Below, piece after piece: positions 54,674 through 62,212 of a stretch of 64,000 nt of DNA (position 1 is its first letter; each line of letters opens with the position of its first letter). Both the position numbers and the translations under genes were made by a program. The DNA comes from Streptosporangiaceae bacterium. Its GTDB lineage: Bacteria > Actinomycetota > Actinomycetes > Streptosporangiales > Streptosporangiaceae. The notes beneath the pieces are model-generated. The model saw only the letters and a list, made by a program, of their open reading frames with translations. It was not told where the DNA came from and searched no databases. The stretch lies in NCBI GenBank assembly GCA_025934375.1, contig JAICYD010000011.1:23000-86999 (forward strand). The letters run 5' to 3'.

Positions 54674-55327
54674 CTAGTCGGCGGCTAGGCCGATTGACTG
54701 GCGGAATTCTGGGAGGCCTTCAATCGTCAGCTCATGCCCATGGCGCACGAGGCTGTCGGCCGTCAGCACCAGGCGCCGCTGGGTGGCGGGCTTGCCGAGC
54801 CGCGCCATCCGCTGCCAGCCCGAGTCCGTGTACCCGACCTTCTTGCTCACCGCGAGAGATGCCGGGTTGTCGCTGAACGCGGCCGACGTCATGTACTCCG
54901 CGTCCAGATGGTCGAAGGCGAACGCGCAGACGACCTGGCGCATCGCGGTTCCGATGCCGCGCCCCTGGAACCGGCGCCCCAGCCACGAGCCGGTCTCGGC
55001 CGTGCGGGTCACCAGGTAGTCGAGTGCCTCCATCCCCTGCGTCCCGGCCAGCTCGCCCTCCCAGAAGACGGCCAGGTCGGCCGCCCACGCCGCGACCGAG
55101 AACGCGGCCCGCCGGCCCCAGTAGAACTGCGCGGTGTTGCGCGGCAGTTCCTCAGCCGGAGCTAGCGTCCATGGCATGAAGAAGGGCATCGCGTCCGGGG
55201 CGTGGATTCCCTCGATCGCCAGATCCGCCAGCGGCCCGAGCAGGTCATCGGTGATACCCCGCAGCTCCAGCGGCCCGGCCGTGATCCGCAAGCCAAGCAG
55301 CGGCAACGCCATCGTCGCAGTCGTCAT
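54674..55327 (-). CDS. GNAT-family N-acetyltransferase
   Basis: Protein of 217 residues. Acetyl-CoA-binding motif A is SWLGRRFQGRGIGTAMRQVV (Q/RxxGxG/A), followed by FDHLDAEYMTSAAFSDNPASLAVSKKVGY typical of RimJ/RimL-like enzymes. It acetylates an amine, probably a protein N-terminus or small molecule. ATG 55327 is chosen; ATG 55336 is also possible. Confidence 0.9.
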   Translation of the reverse strand: MTTATMALPLLGLRITAGPLELRGITDDLLGPLADLAIEGIHAPDAMPFFMPWTLAPAEELPRNTAQFYWGRRAAFSVAAWAADLAVFWEGELAGTQGMEALDYLVTRTAETGSWLGRRFQGRGIGTAMRQVVCAFAFDHLDAEYMTSAAFSDNPASLAVSKKVGYTDSGWQRMARLGKPATQRRLVLTADSLVRHGHELTIEGLPEFRQSIGLAAD

Positions 55328-55437
55328 GCACCCCATCTCACCAGGCCCACCCGCGACCAACCAAACGACTTTCTGCCCAGCTCGCCTCAAGCCGAGGGCA
55401 CGATGGAAAGCGACCGGGGGCTGCGGGTGATACCCAT

Positions 55438-56249
55438 GTGACCGCCATCCGCGCCACGGAAAGGCTTTCTATGACAGGGGATCCCCCGCCGACGGGCCCG
55501 GCGGAGCATGTCGGGCCGGCGGAGCATGCCGACCCAGCTCAGCGCTTCAGCGATGTCTTCGACGTCTACTTCGCGGAGATCCACCGGTACGCCGCCAAGC
55601 GGCACGGCCCGGATGCCGCCGCGGACGTGGCGGCGCAGGCGTTCCTGGAGGCATTCCGGCAGCGGAGGCGCTACGACCCGCACCGCGCGAGCGTGCGCAC
55701 GTGGCTGTACGGGATCGCGACCAAGGTGATCGGCCGCCACCAGCGCGCCGAACTGCGGGCGCTGCGAGCCCTCGCCCGGCTCAGCCCCGACCGCGACCCC
55801 AGCGAGCACGCCGACCAGGTCGACGAGCGGGTCAGCGCCGAAGGCCTGCCGCCCACGACCCGCGAGCGCGCCCAGGCAAGGGCGCTCATCGAACCGCACC
55901 GCCGGACCAGGCTCCGACTGCGCTGGAGCCTCAGCGCCGTAGCCGCCGTGACCGCCGTCGGCGTCGCGGCCGCCGTAGCCGTCACCCTCACCAGCGGGCG
56001 CGTGCCCCCCGGCGCTACCCCGCCGCAAAAGGGGAACGCGACCGCCCCCCAGCACCCCGTGAACCTCGGCAAGTCCTCATCTTCAATCCCGGCAACGGAG
56101 CCTTGCTGGCTGAAGTTGAGCAACTGACCACGCCCGGTGGCGCTTACGCGCGGGAAAAGCCCGGCTTCGTCATCAACTACCTGGCCGTCCGCTCCGCAGG
56201 CTGGACCAACACCCAGCTCACCCCTGCGGCCAGCCTGCCGGCCCGCTAG
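55438..56249 (+). pseudogene. Deleted and frameshifted sigma factor/CU044_5270 locus
   Basis: Residues 35-115 of the first frame are ECF sigma region 2 (FSDVFDVYFAEIHRYAAKR, AADVAAQAFLEAFRQR, VRTWLYGIATKVIGRHQRAE). Region 4 is absent; the frame passes directly into the N-terminus and membrane helix of a CU044_5270-like protein (ERAQARALIEPHRRTRLRLR; SAVAAVTAVGVAAAVAVTL). Near 56065 coding character moves to another frame, giving the family's C-terminal end (LIFNPGNGALLAEVEQLTTP; VINYLAVRSAGWT) to 56249. So at least one internal deletion and one frameshift or second deletion have destroyed an adjacent sigma/CU044_5270 gene pair. Confidence 0.7.
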
Positions 56250-56811
56250 CCGAAGTAGCTCGAAAGCCGGCCAGCGCTATCGTCACCGGGAACGGCCGCT
56301 CTAGCGTGATGGTCTGCGTGGTCTTCGCCTCGACAGCGTAATGGCCTTCGCGTAGCTCGAAGACAGTGAGCTCGGGACGCTCCGGGTCCGGGTCAACGAT
56401 CCAGTACGACGGCACTCCGAACTTCTCGTACGTCGACTTCTTCCGGTTCAAGTCGATGAGCGCGGTGCTGGGGGAGCGGACCTCCACCACAAGCAGCGGC
56501 GGCTCGGTGAACTTCATGCCGTGAGACTGGTCCGCGCGCGCTACGACAATGTCGGGCGCGAGCTCGGTACGTCGGCTGATCTGCACCGCCGGTTCCGGCA
56601 CCACGATTAGCCCGTCCGGGCAGGCGGCCTCCAGCGCGTAAGCCAGCCGGAAGCCGACGCGCTGGTGCGCGATCGCGGGACGGGGGCTCACAACGAGGGT
56701 CCCGTCGAGAAGCTCATAGCGGCGGCCGTCATCGGGAGTCCGCTCGAGATCGGCCACCGTGAACGGAACGCCGGCGGCGTCTCCCGTCTCGGTGAATGTC
56801 ACAGCACTCAT
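56218..56811 (-). CDS. Uma2-family (DUF820) endonuclease-like protein
   Basis: Protein of 197 residues. PD-(D/E)xK layout: YELLDGTLVVSPRPAIAHQ, ELAPDIVVARADQ (Asp), LLVVEVRSPSTALIDLNRKKSTYEKFGVPSYWIVDPD (Glu-x-Lys-like core and basic helix). Uma2 genes are numerous in actinomycetes and cyanobacteria, and their function is unproven. ATG 56811 has AAGGGGG upstream. Its 3' end overlaps the sigma-factor pseudogene by 32 nt. Confidence 0.9.
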   Translation of the reverse strand: MSAVTFTETGDAAGVPFTVADLERTPDDGRRYELLDGTLVVSPRPAIAHQRVGFRLAYALEAACPDGLIVVPEPAVQISRRTELAPDIVVARADQSHGMKFTEPPLLVVEVRSPSTALIDLNRKKSTYEKFGVPSYWIVDPDPERPELTVFELREGHYAVEAKTTQTITLERPFPVTIALAGFRATSASGPAGWPQG

Positions 56812-56841
56812 GGTGCCCCCCTTCTGTTCATGGTGTCCAGG

Positions 56842-56867
56842 CGATCGCGGCGCCGCCTCCGCGATCG
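56842..56867. other. Hairpin upstream of the Uma2 gene
   Basis: CGATCGCGG (56842-56850) and CCGCGATCG (56859-56867) form a perfect 9-bp stem with an 8-nt loop, 30 nt before the Uma2 start. It may be a leader structure or an operator. Confidence 0.35.
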
Positions 56868-57006
56868 TCTGCCCAGTTGACGGGGCGAACGACGTGCCGG
56901 CCACCCAGATGTCGCTGGCTGACGACGCCGAGATGGACTGCCAAGCAAATAGCGGAATTGATCGGAATGAATCGGCTCCATCATTCGCGATGAGTATCCT
57001 AAGAAA

Positions 57007-57735
57007 TCAATGAAAGCGGTGGGAGCGCGGTAACTTCATGACATGTTCATGAAGAGCCGGAATCCCGGCGACGCTGGCCACGACGGCCTGACGGCCCCGG
57101 TCGGCGTGACCATGGTGGCCTGTTCTGAGTTCGAGGCCCGCTTCCTCCTCACCGCGGGCCAGGGCGGCCGGCGGACCCCGGTCTTCAATCACTACCGGCC
57201 CACGTTCCGTTTCGACGCCAGCTATGTCCAGGGCACGGTGACCTTCCCGGAGGGCATCGAGATGGTGATGCCGGGCGGCGACTGGGCCGACGTGACGATA
57301 CAACTCACTCAGGCGACCCTCATGGCGGACAGCATGCACTTCTCGATCCACGAGGGCGACCGGACGGTTGGCACCGGCCAGGTCACCAGGATCATCCGAT
57401 AACCCGGCTGGCCCGGGCGGTTCCCCACGAGCATGGATCGCGGAGGGGGCAACGACGTGCTGGATGCCGTCCGGAGCAGTCGCGTTGGCTGGAGTGTAGG
57501 CAGCGAGAATGTGCCGGTCCAGGTCAGCCAGGCTAGCGGCCTGGTGCTCGATGGGCGGATAACCGCACAGGCACCTGATTGGGTCGGTGGCGGGCTGCTG
57601 GCGAGCCACCTCGGCGTGCTGGGTGCCGTCGGGCGCGGTGTCATCGCCCAGCGAGAAGACCTCGTGCAAGTGGTCGACGAGCTCGCCGGACGTCGGCGCG
57701 GCGTAGCCGCAGCCGCAATAGTGGTGCGCGATCAT
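57007..57735 (-). CDS. Cys/His-rich hypothetical protein with stop-loss extension
   Basis: Residues 1-100 (57735 to about 57440) read as a compact protein with two related halves, each with a Cys-Gly motif (YCGCGYAAPTSGELVDHLHEVF; CLCGYPPIEHQAASLADLDRH) followed by a TAPDGxQH motif, a small zinc-ribbon-like family I have seen in actinomycetes. Family members end shortly after the second TAPDGxQH-like motif. Here the frame runs on to 57007, fully antisense to the EF-Tu-like gene, with no domain character. I infer a lost stop codon. The ATG at 57735 has only a weak ribosome site. Confidence 0.5.
   Translation of the reverse strand: MIAHHYCGCGYAAPTSGELVDHLHEVFSLGDDTAPDGTQHAEVARQQPATDPIRCLCGYPPIEHQAASLADLDRHILAAYTPANATAPDGIQHVVAPSAIHARGEPPGPAGLSDDPGDLAGANRPVALVDREVHAVRHEGRLSELYRHVGPVAARHHHLDALREGHRALDIAGVETERGPVVIEDRGPPAALARGEEEAGLELRTGHHGHADRGRQAVVASVAGIPALHEHVMKLPRSHRFH
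57031..57054 (+). promoter_or_regulatory. Leaderless promoter with dyad over the start codon of the EF-Tu-like gene
   Basis: TAACTT (57031-57036) fits TAnnnT and ends six nucleotides before ATG 57043; there is no ribosome site. CTTCATGA (57034-57041) and TCATGAAG (57047-57054) form an 8-bp perfect dyad that covers the -10 end and start codon, a natural repressor site. Confidence 0.5.
57043..57402 (+). CDS. Free-standing EF-Tu domain III-like protein
   Basis: Protein of 119 residues. After a 25-residue N-terminus, residues 26-119 align with the C-terminal beta-barrel (domain III) of elongation factor Tu: SEFEARFLLTAGQGGRRTPV, NHYRPTFRFDASYVQGTV, FPEGIEMVMPGGDW and SIHEGDRTVGTGQVTRI have the familiar EF-Tu pattern (GGRxTPF.. 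YRPQF.. D.TG.. MVMPGD.. REGGRTVGAG.V). The GTPase domain and domain II are absent and are not in flanking DNA. It could bind EF-Tu partners such as aminoacyl-tRNA or EF-Ts, or serve as a decoy for factors that bind domain III. Confidence 0.85.
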   Translation: MFMKSRNPGDAGHDGLTAPVGVTMVACSEFEARFLLTAGQGGRRTPVFNHYRPTFRFDASYVQGTVTFPEGIEMVMPGGDWADVTIQLTQATLMADSMHFSIHEGDRTVGTGQVTRIIR

Positions 57736-57903
57736 GCGCGGGGTCCGTTCGGGTGAGGGATCAACGGTGACCAGGTCACATTCCCGCAGGTGGCGCCCCC
57801 CAATCCACCCAATTCCGGTCCGGAGCGTCCGTGAGCTAGGACTCGACTGCGCGCCGTCTCTCACCGAAGGTGGCGTCGAGGTAGACCTGCGCTAACCGCG
57901 GGC

Positions 57904-58299
57904 TCACAGCGCCAGGATGGCGATGACCGCCCCGGCCAGCGCCAGGATCGCGCCCACGACCATGAACGCCAGGTCCGCAGCCCGCCCCTCCCGGCCGTAG
58001 ACGAGGATCTCCGTCGGGTCGGCGGGATCGTACCAGATGAGGACCTTGTTGCCGGGCAGCAGCGGCGGCGCGCCTCGCCTGGCCCGGGTCGGCGCGAATT
58101 CCTCCGCCACCCGGCCGTCCGGCAGCCGGTACTGCAGCGTGATCAGCTGCCCGCCTTCGTCGTGGGGCCGGTACATGGCGATCGCCCACACGCGGACGCC
58201 GTCCCGCCGCAACTGCCGGGTGCGCCGCCGCGCGAACAGCCCCACGAGCAGCGCGGGCACGCCGGTCACCGCCATCCACACCCCGACAGCTACCGCCAT
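57904..58299 (-). CDS. DUF3592-like membrane protein
   Basis: Protein of 131 residues with a helix at each end (VGVWMAVTGVPALLVGLFA; FMVVGAILALAGAVIAIL) and a beta domain between (LITLQYRLPDGRVAEEF; GNKVLIWYDPADPTEILVYG), the standard DUF3592 layout. Function unknown. Confidence 0.82.
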   Translation of the reverse strand: MAVAVGVWMAVTGVPALLVGLFARRRTRQLRRDGVRVWAIAMYRPHDEGGQLITLQYRLPDGRVAEEFAPTRARRGAPPLLPGNKVLIWYDPADPTEILVYGREGRAADLAFMVVGAILALAGAVIAILAL

Positions 58300-58683
58300 T
58301 CCTTCTCACCCGCGACGCGCTCGGCGAACGTAATCCGAGGCTATGCCCCACTCGCCCGCCAGGCCACTCCGGCGGCGCTTGGGTTCCGCGTGCCACCGTA
58401 GGAGTCTTGTTAGTGTCTTTTGCCACTGGTGTGGGCGAGCATAGATTGAGTTCAATGGCCTGGGGCGTCGCGGCGATGCGGCTCGCCGCGACGCTCCCGG
58501 CAGCCTCAGGCGCGCCCGCGGGCCAGCGCGTCCACCCGGCGCAGCGCGTCCGGAAACCGGTACCGGCCCGCCAGCGCCCGGACCAGCGGTTTTGACCCAC
58601 GATCACGAACTGCAGCCGGCCGAGATGCATGGCTCGGCAATGCGCATTGCGAGGCCCCCGCCCGGCTGCGAGATTCTGGAGAC
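58300..58683. other. Intergenic region, 384 bp
   Basis: No intact gene. A leftward frame ending at 58506 carries about 30 codons of good coding character (LVRALAGRYRFPDALRRVDA) without start or ribosome site, perhaps the 3' remnant of a lost gene. Confidence 0.4.
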
Positions 58684-59271
58684 GTGGACAGCGATTATCC
58701 AGCGCACCTGCTCGCCCGCGAGGCCGCGCCCCCGTATGCCGGGGAGTCGGCGTTCGCCATGTGGCATTTCAGCGAGGATCCCGCGCTGCACCGGTTTGAG
58801 CCGAACGTGCCGGCCACGAGTCCGCTTAACCCGCCGCTGGTGTGGGCGGTGGATACCCGCCACGCGCCGATGTTCTGGTTCCCCAGGGACTGCCCGCGCG
58901 GCTGCGTCTGGCCGGTATCGACTACGACGGAAGATGACCAGGAGCGGTTCTTCGGCCAAAGTGGCACGCGGCGCATCCACGTCATGGAGGCCGGCTGGCT
59001 GGAACGCGTGCGCGCCGTCGAGTTGTACGCCTACCTCCTTCCGGCGCAGCCGTTCCGCCCCCACGAGACCGTGGGCGGTTACTGGGTCGCCGCCGAGCCG
59101 GTAGAGGCGATCGAGCGGACGACGGTAACCGACGTCATCGGACGGCACGCCGCCGCCGGCATCGAGCTCCGGATAACCCCCTCCATCTGGCCGTTCTGGG
59201 ACCGCGTGGCCAGCTCGACCGTGGCGTTCAGCGGCTGCCGCCTCCGCAACAGCGCCTCCCGCCGCTCCTGA
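58684..59271 (+). CDS. DUF6886-like hypothetical protein
   Basis: Protein of 195 residues. Recognisable conserved blocks: MWHFSEDPALHRFEPNV, VWAVDTRHAPMFWFPRDCPRGC and a C-terminal ELRITPSIWPFWDRV. These match a family of unknown function that I recall as DUF6886; the assignment is from memory. Start is GTG 58684. A strong bidirectional terminator follows. Confidence 0.77.
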   Translation: MDSDYPAHLLAREAAPPYAGESAFAMWHFSEDPALHRFEPNVPATSPLNPPLVWAVDTRHAPMFWFPRDCPRGCVWPVSTTTEDDQERFFGQSGTRRIHVMEAGWLERVRAVELYAYLLPAQPFRPHETVGGYWVAAEPVEAIERTTVTDVIGRHAAAGIELRITPSIWPFWDRVASSTVAFSGCRLRNSASRRS

Positions 59272-59302
59272 CCCAGCCCGCCAACACCCCGGCAACGCCA
59301 AA

Positions 59303-59341
59303 CGCGGGCTGGGCGCGAGGTTCGCTCGCGCCCAGCCCGCG
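59303..59341. terminator. Strong bidirectional hairpin
   Basis: Perfect 17-bp arms (59303-59319 and 59325-59341) with a 5-nt loop lie between the convergent DUF6886-like and membrane-protein genes. No T tract. Confidence 0.75.
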
Positions 59342-59359
59342 CTGGGATCGTCGCGGATG

Positions 59360-59941
59360 CTAGCTGGCCGTGCTCGGCTCGGCGGTCTTGCCCGGCAGGA
59401 TCTCCGCCTGCGGTGAGGTGCGGCGTGCGTGCCACAGGCCCAGTCCGGTGAGGATCGCCATCAAGAAGGCGCCGATGAACGAGGCGATCGCGGCCCATAG
59501 GGCGATGGTGGCGAAGGTGCCGAAGGCGTAGGCCTCAAGGAGCAGGCCGCGCAGCGTGGTCCCCTGGAAGGAGGTCGTCTTCAGGTCCGCCAGCTGGGTG
59601 TTCTTCGGGTCGGCAATGGCGGCGGCGCTGATCTTGGAGTAGACGCCACCGTAGGGCATCTCCGACAGGTGCACCGCGATGAAGTGGTCAGCGTACGCCT
59701 CGGCCTGCGGGCCGGTGAGCACCTGCTGCCCGGCGTACTTGCTGAGGTAAGGGGCGATCTCCGGCGTAAGCGCGGGGCTGCCCTTGGGCGGGAAGAAGAT
59801 CTGCTGCTTGGCCAGCTGGTCGTGGACGCTGTTGCTGGCGAAGTTGTTCCCCCACAGCAGCAGGCCGCCTGCCACGGTCAAGACGACCACGAGGAGCGCA
59901 CCAATCCCACTGGCGAGAAGGTCAAAGACTCGGCGGCGCAT
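59360..59941 (-). CDS. Hypothetical two-helix membrane protein
   Basis: Protein of 193 residues. Helix 1 (IGALLVVVLTVAGGLLLWG, about 13-31) and helix 2 (TIALWAAIASFIGAFLMAILTGLGLW, about 145-170) enclose an outer domain of about 110 residues rich in Gln/Ala/Tyr (HDQLAKQQIFFPPKG; EAYADHFIAVHLSEM). No domain recognised. The C-terminal tail is short and cytoplasmic. Confidence 0.76.
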   Translation of the reverse strand: MRRRVFDLLASGIGALLVVVLTVAGGLLLWGNNFASNSVHDQLAKQQIFFPPKGSPALTPEIAPYLSKYAGQQVLTGPQAEAYADHFIAVHLSEMPYGGVYSKISAAAIADPKNTQLADLKTTSFQGTTLRGLLLEAYAFGTFATIALWAAIASFIGAFLMAILTGLGLWHARRTSPQAEILPGKTAEPSTAS

Positions 59942-60116
59942 GACATGTCCCTTCGGAACGATCCGCCCTCTTTAGTGGGGCTGCGGATCTCTTGTTCGCT
60001 TACGAGACCATTCCACCGCCGCCAGCGGTCCCCCGGCAGAACCAAAAGTCCCGGACCTTAGTCCCCTCTCTCGGCGCCTTTCAAGGTCCCTGGGCTCCTT
60101 GCGGACAGCCCCGCCG

Positions 60117-60917
60117 CTAGCCGGTGAACGAGGCCACGATCTGCGGGAGCGACGGGGCGGCGAGCATGTCGTAGTGCGTCTGCCCCGGCAAGATCGCCAG
60201 GCGCGACGCCGGGCGCAGCGAGCCATCCCAGTTGGCGTCCCGCTGCCCGCCGCCCAGCAGGCCGAAGAACTCCGCCGCGGCCGCCGGGGAGATGCTGTCC
60301 GCGTCCCCGTAGACGAGCATGACCGGCACCGGCAGCGCCGCGACCTCCGCCGACCAGTCGTACGGCTGGCGCAGCAAGTCGCCGTTGAAGTCAATCAGCG
60401 CGGGAAACGAATCCTGATCCGGCGCCACCTTCTGCCAGGCCGCGTACACGGGGGAGTGGCGCAGCATCTCGAACAGCGACCCGGCGCTCATCCCGTCGAA
60501 CGCCGCCCGCACCTCCGGGAACCACGCGTCCCGGCGGTGCGGCGCCGAGATGAGGATCAGGTTCCGGACCAGCTCCGGGTGCTGGATCGCGCACCGCAGC
60601 GAGGCCCCGCCGCCGAGTGAGTAGCCGAGCAGGTCCACCTGGCCGAGGCCCAGGTGCGTGATCACCCCCGCGACCGCGTCCCCGAACGTCTCCCACCGGA
60701 ACGGCCGCCCGCTCGCCCGCGTGTGCCCGTGCCCCTCCAACTCGATTGCGATGACCCGCCGGTCGCGGGACCACGGCCCCGCGAGCGCGTCGAACTCGCT
60801 CGTCACCCCGTACCCGCCGTGCACCAGCAGCAACGGCGTCCCGCCGGCGCCCCGGCTCTCCCAGTAGACCAAGACGCCGTCCACCGGCGCGTAACCCGAC
60901 TCGGCTGGCCGTGCCAT
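60117..60917 (-). CDS. Alpha/beta hydrolase
   Basis: Protein of 266 residues. Oxyanion motif LLLVHGGYGVTSEFD, nucleophile elbow GYSLGGGASL (Ser near residue 100), acid in VYGDADSISP and His in PGQTHYDM. Closest in style to hydrolases acting on lactones or esters (3-oxoadipate enol-lactonase-like). Preceded by a small gene on the same strand with a 51-nt gap. Confidence 0.9.
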   Translation of the reverse strand: MARPAESGYAPVDGVLVYWESRGAGGTPLLLVHGGYGVTSEFDALAGPWSRDRRVIAIELEGHGHTRASGRPFRWETFGDAVAGVITHLGLGQVDLLGYSLGGGASLRCAIQHPELVRNLILISAPHRRDAWFPEVRAAFDGMSAGSLFEMLRHSPVYAAWQKVAPDQDSFPALIDFNGDLLRQPYDWSAEVAALPVPVMLVYGDADSISPAAAAEFFGLLGGGQRDANWDGSLRPASRLAILPGQTHYDMLAAPSLPQIVASFTG

Positions 60918-60968
60918 GCCCTGCTCCTCCCGTGCGTCGTAACCCGTGACCTCACGGTAGACCTTGAC

Positions 60969-61103
60969 CTAGGCGATCAAGCCAGCCGCCCGTTCATACT
61001 CCCGCAGTTGCTCGGTGATCCCCGCCGCATGCAGGTGCGGGTTGCCGGGGTCCCAGCCCAGCCCGGCAACGGCGTCGCGCCGCGGCTCATCAGCCGACTG
61101 CAT
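60969..61103 (-). CDS. 44-residue hypothetical peptide
   Basis: ATG 61103 has an excellent AAAGGAGGGAG site. Product starts MQSADEPRRDAVAGLGWDPG, then HLHAAGITEQLREYERAAGLIA, amphipathic at the end. No family recognised. Same strand as the hydrolase 51 nt downstream, so probably co-transcribed. The ribosome site is much better than that of any longer in-frame start. Confidence 0.5.
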   Translation of the reverse strand: MQSADEPRRDAVAGLGWDPGNPHLHAAGITEQLREYERAAGLIA

Positions 61104-61351
61104 TGCCGTCTCCCTCCTTTCAGTCAATTCCCTGGTTGCCGGCACAGAGGGATTGCCGCCACTTCGGATACCTGGCGATCGGGAATAATTTGCCGTTGGC
61201 CAACGTCCCACGAATTGACTTATCGCGGAATCCGTCGCCGAATATGGCCCGTGGGTGGATAAGCCGCTATATGGCGCTATCCGGACGAGGCGGCGCCGGT
61301 CCCCGCGCGGGAACCGGCGGGAGCGGCCCGGATAGTGGCATGATCGGGTTT

Positions 61352-62098
61352 ATGGACATCGGAGAGCCCATGATGCTGGCCGGGGACGACCCGCTCGCGA
61401 TCGAGCTGGTGCTCGCGATCCGCGGCGGGGACGTGGCCACCCTCACCCGGCTTATCGGCGAGCACCCCGGCATCGAGCGCGTGCGGGTCGGCGATCGCAA
61501 GGGCTGGCGCACTCCGCTGCACATGGTCGCCGACTGGCCCGGCTACTTCCCGAACGGTCCGCGAATAGTGCGGATCCTGGCCGCCGCCGGGGCGGACCCG
61601 AACGACCGGGAACCCGGCAAGGGCAATGAGGCGCCGCTGCACTGGGCCGCCAGCAGCGACGATGAGGAGGTCGCGGCGGCCCTCATCGACGCCGGCGCCG
61701 ACATCACCATGCCCGATGGCTCGATCGGGACGCCGCTGGCCAACGCGATCGGGTACGGCTGCTGGTCCGTCGCCCGGCTGCTCGTCGCCCGGGGGGCGCC
61801 CATCGTGTCCCTCTGGGAGGCCGCCGCCCTCGGCGACCGCGCGCGGGTGGATGAGCTCCTCGACGGCGATCCCCCGCCCAGCCCGGAGGAGATCGACCAC
61901 GCGTTCTTCCAGGGCTGCCGGGGCGGCCACGTCCGGATCGTGCAAGCCCTGGTCGCCCGGGGCGCCAACCTTGAGTACCAGCCCGACTACTCCGGGCAGA
62001 CCGCGATCAACGTGGTCGGCGACTCCGGCACCCGGCACCAGGCGCTGCTGGAATGGCTCCGCGCCCAGGGCGCCCGGAAAGACCAGGCCACTCTGTAG
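61352..62098 (+). CDS. Ankyrin-repeat protein
   Basis: About 248 residues. Ankyrin-type helical pairs run through the protein: AIRGGDVATLTRLIGEHPGI, TPLHMVADWPGYFPNGPRIVRILAAAGADPN, APLHWAASSDDEEVAAALIDAGADI, TPLANAIGYGCWSVARLLVARGAPI and GGHVRIVQALVARGANLEY. ATG 61352 is used; 61340 and 61373 (with a GGAGAG site) are alternatives. Likely a protein-protein interaction module of unknown partner. Confidence 0.88.
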   Translation: MDIGEPMMLAGDDPLAIELVLAIRGGDVATLTRLIGEHPGIERVRVGDRKGWRTPLHMVADWPGYFPNGPRIVRILAAAGADPNDREPGKGNEAPLHWAASSDDEEVAAALIDAGADITMPDGSIGTPLANAIGYGCWSVARLLVARGAPIVSLWEAAALGDRARVDELLDGDPPPSPEEIDHAFFQGCRGGHVRIVQALVARGANLEYQPDYSGQTAINVVGDSGTRHQALLEWLRAQGARKDQATL

Positions 62099-62131
62099 CG
62101 TCTTACTGGCAGGCCTGAGCCACAATAGAAA

Positions 62132-62171
62132 CGGCCCCCGGCGCGTGAAACCAGGTCCACGCCGGGGGCCG
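62132..62171. terminator. Bidirectional hairpin
   Basis: Perfect 12-bp GC arms (62132-62143 and 62160-62171) with a 16-nt loop lie between the convergent ankyrin and S53 peptidase genes. Followed by CCTCTTGCT, so only a weak T tract. Confidence 0.7.
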
Positions 62172-62212
62172 CCTCTTGCTGTCACACAGTGGTGCTCGTC
62201 AGGCGCTAGCCC

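Noticed and set aside
60969..61103. Ribosomal peptide natural-product precursor
   Set aside because: No modifying enzyme, protease or transporter gene lies nearby.
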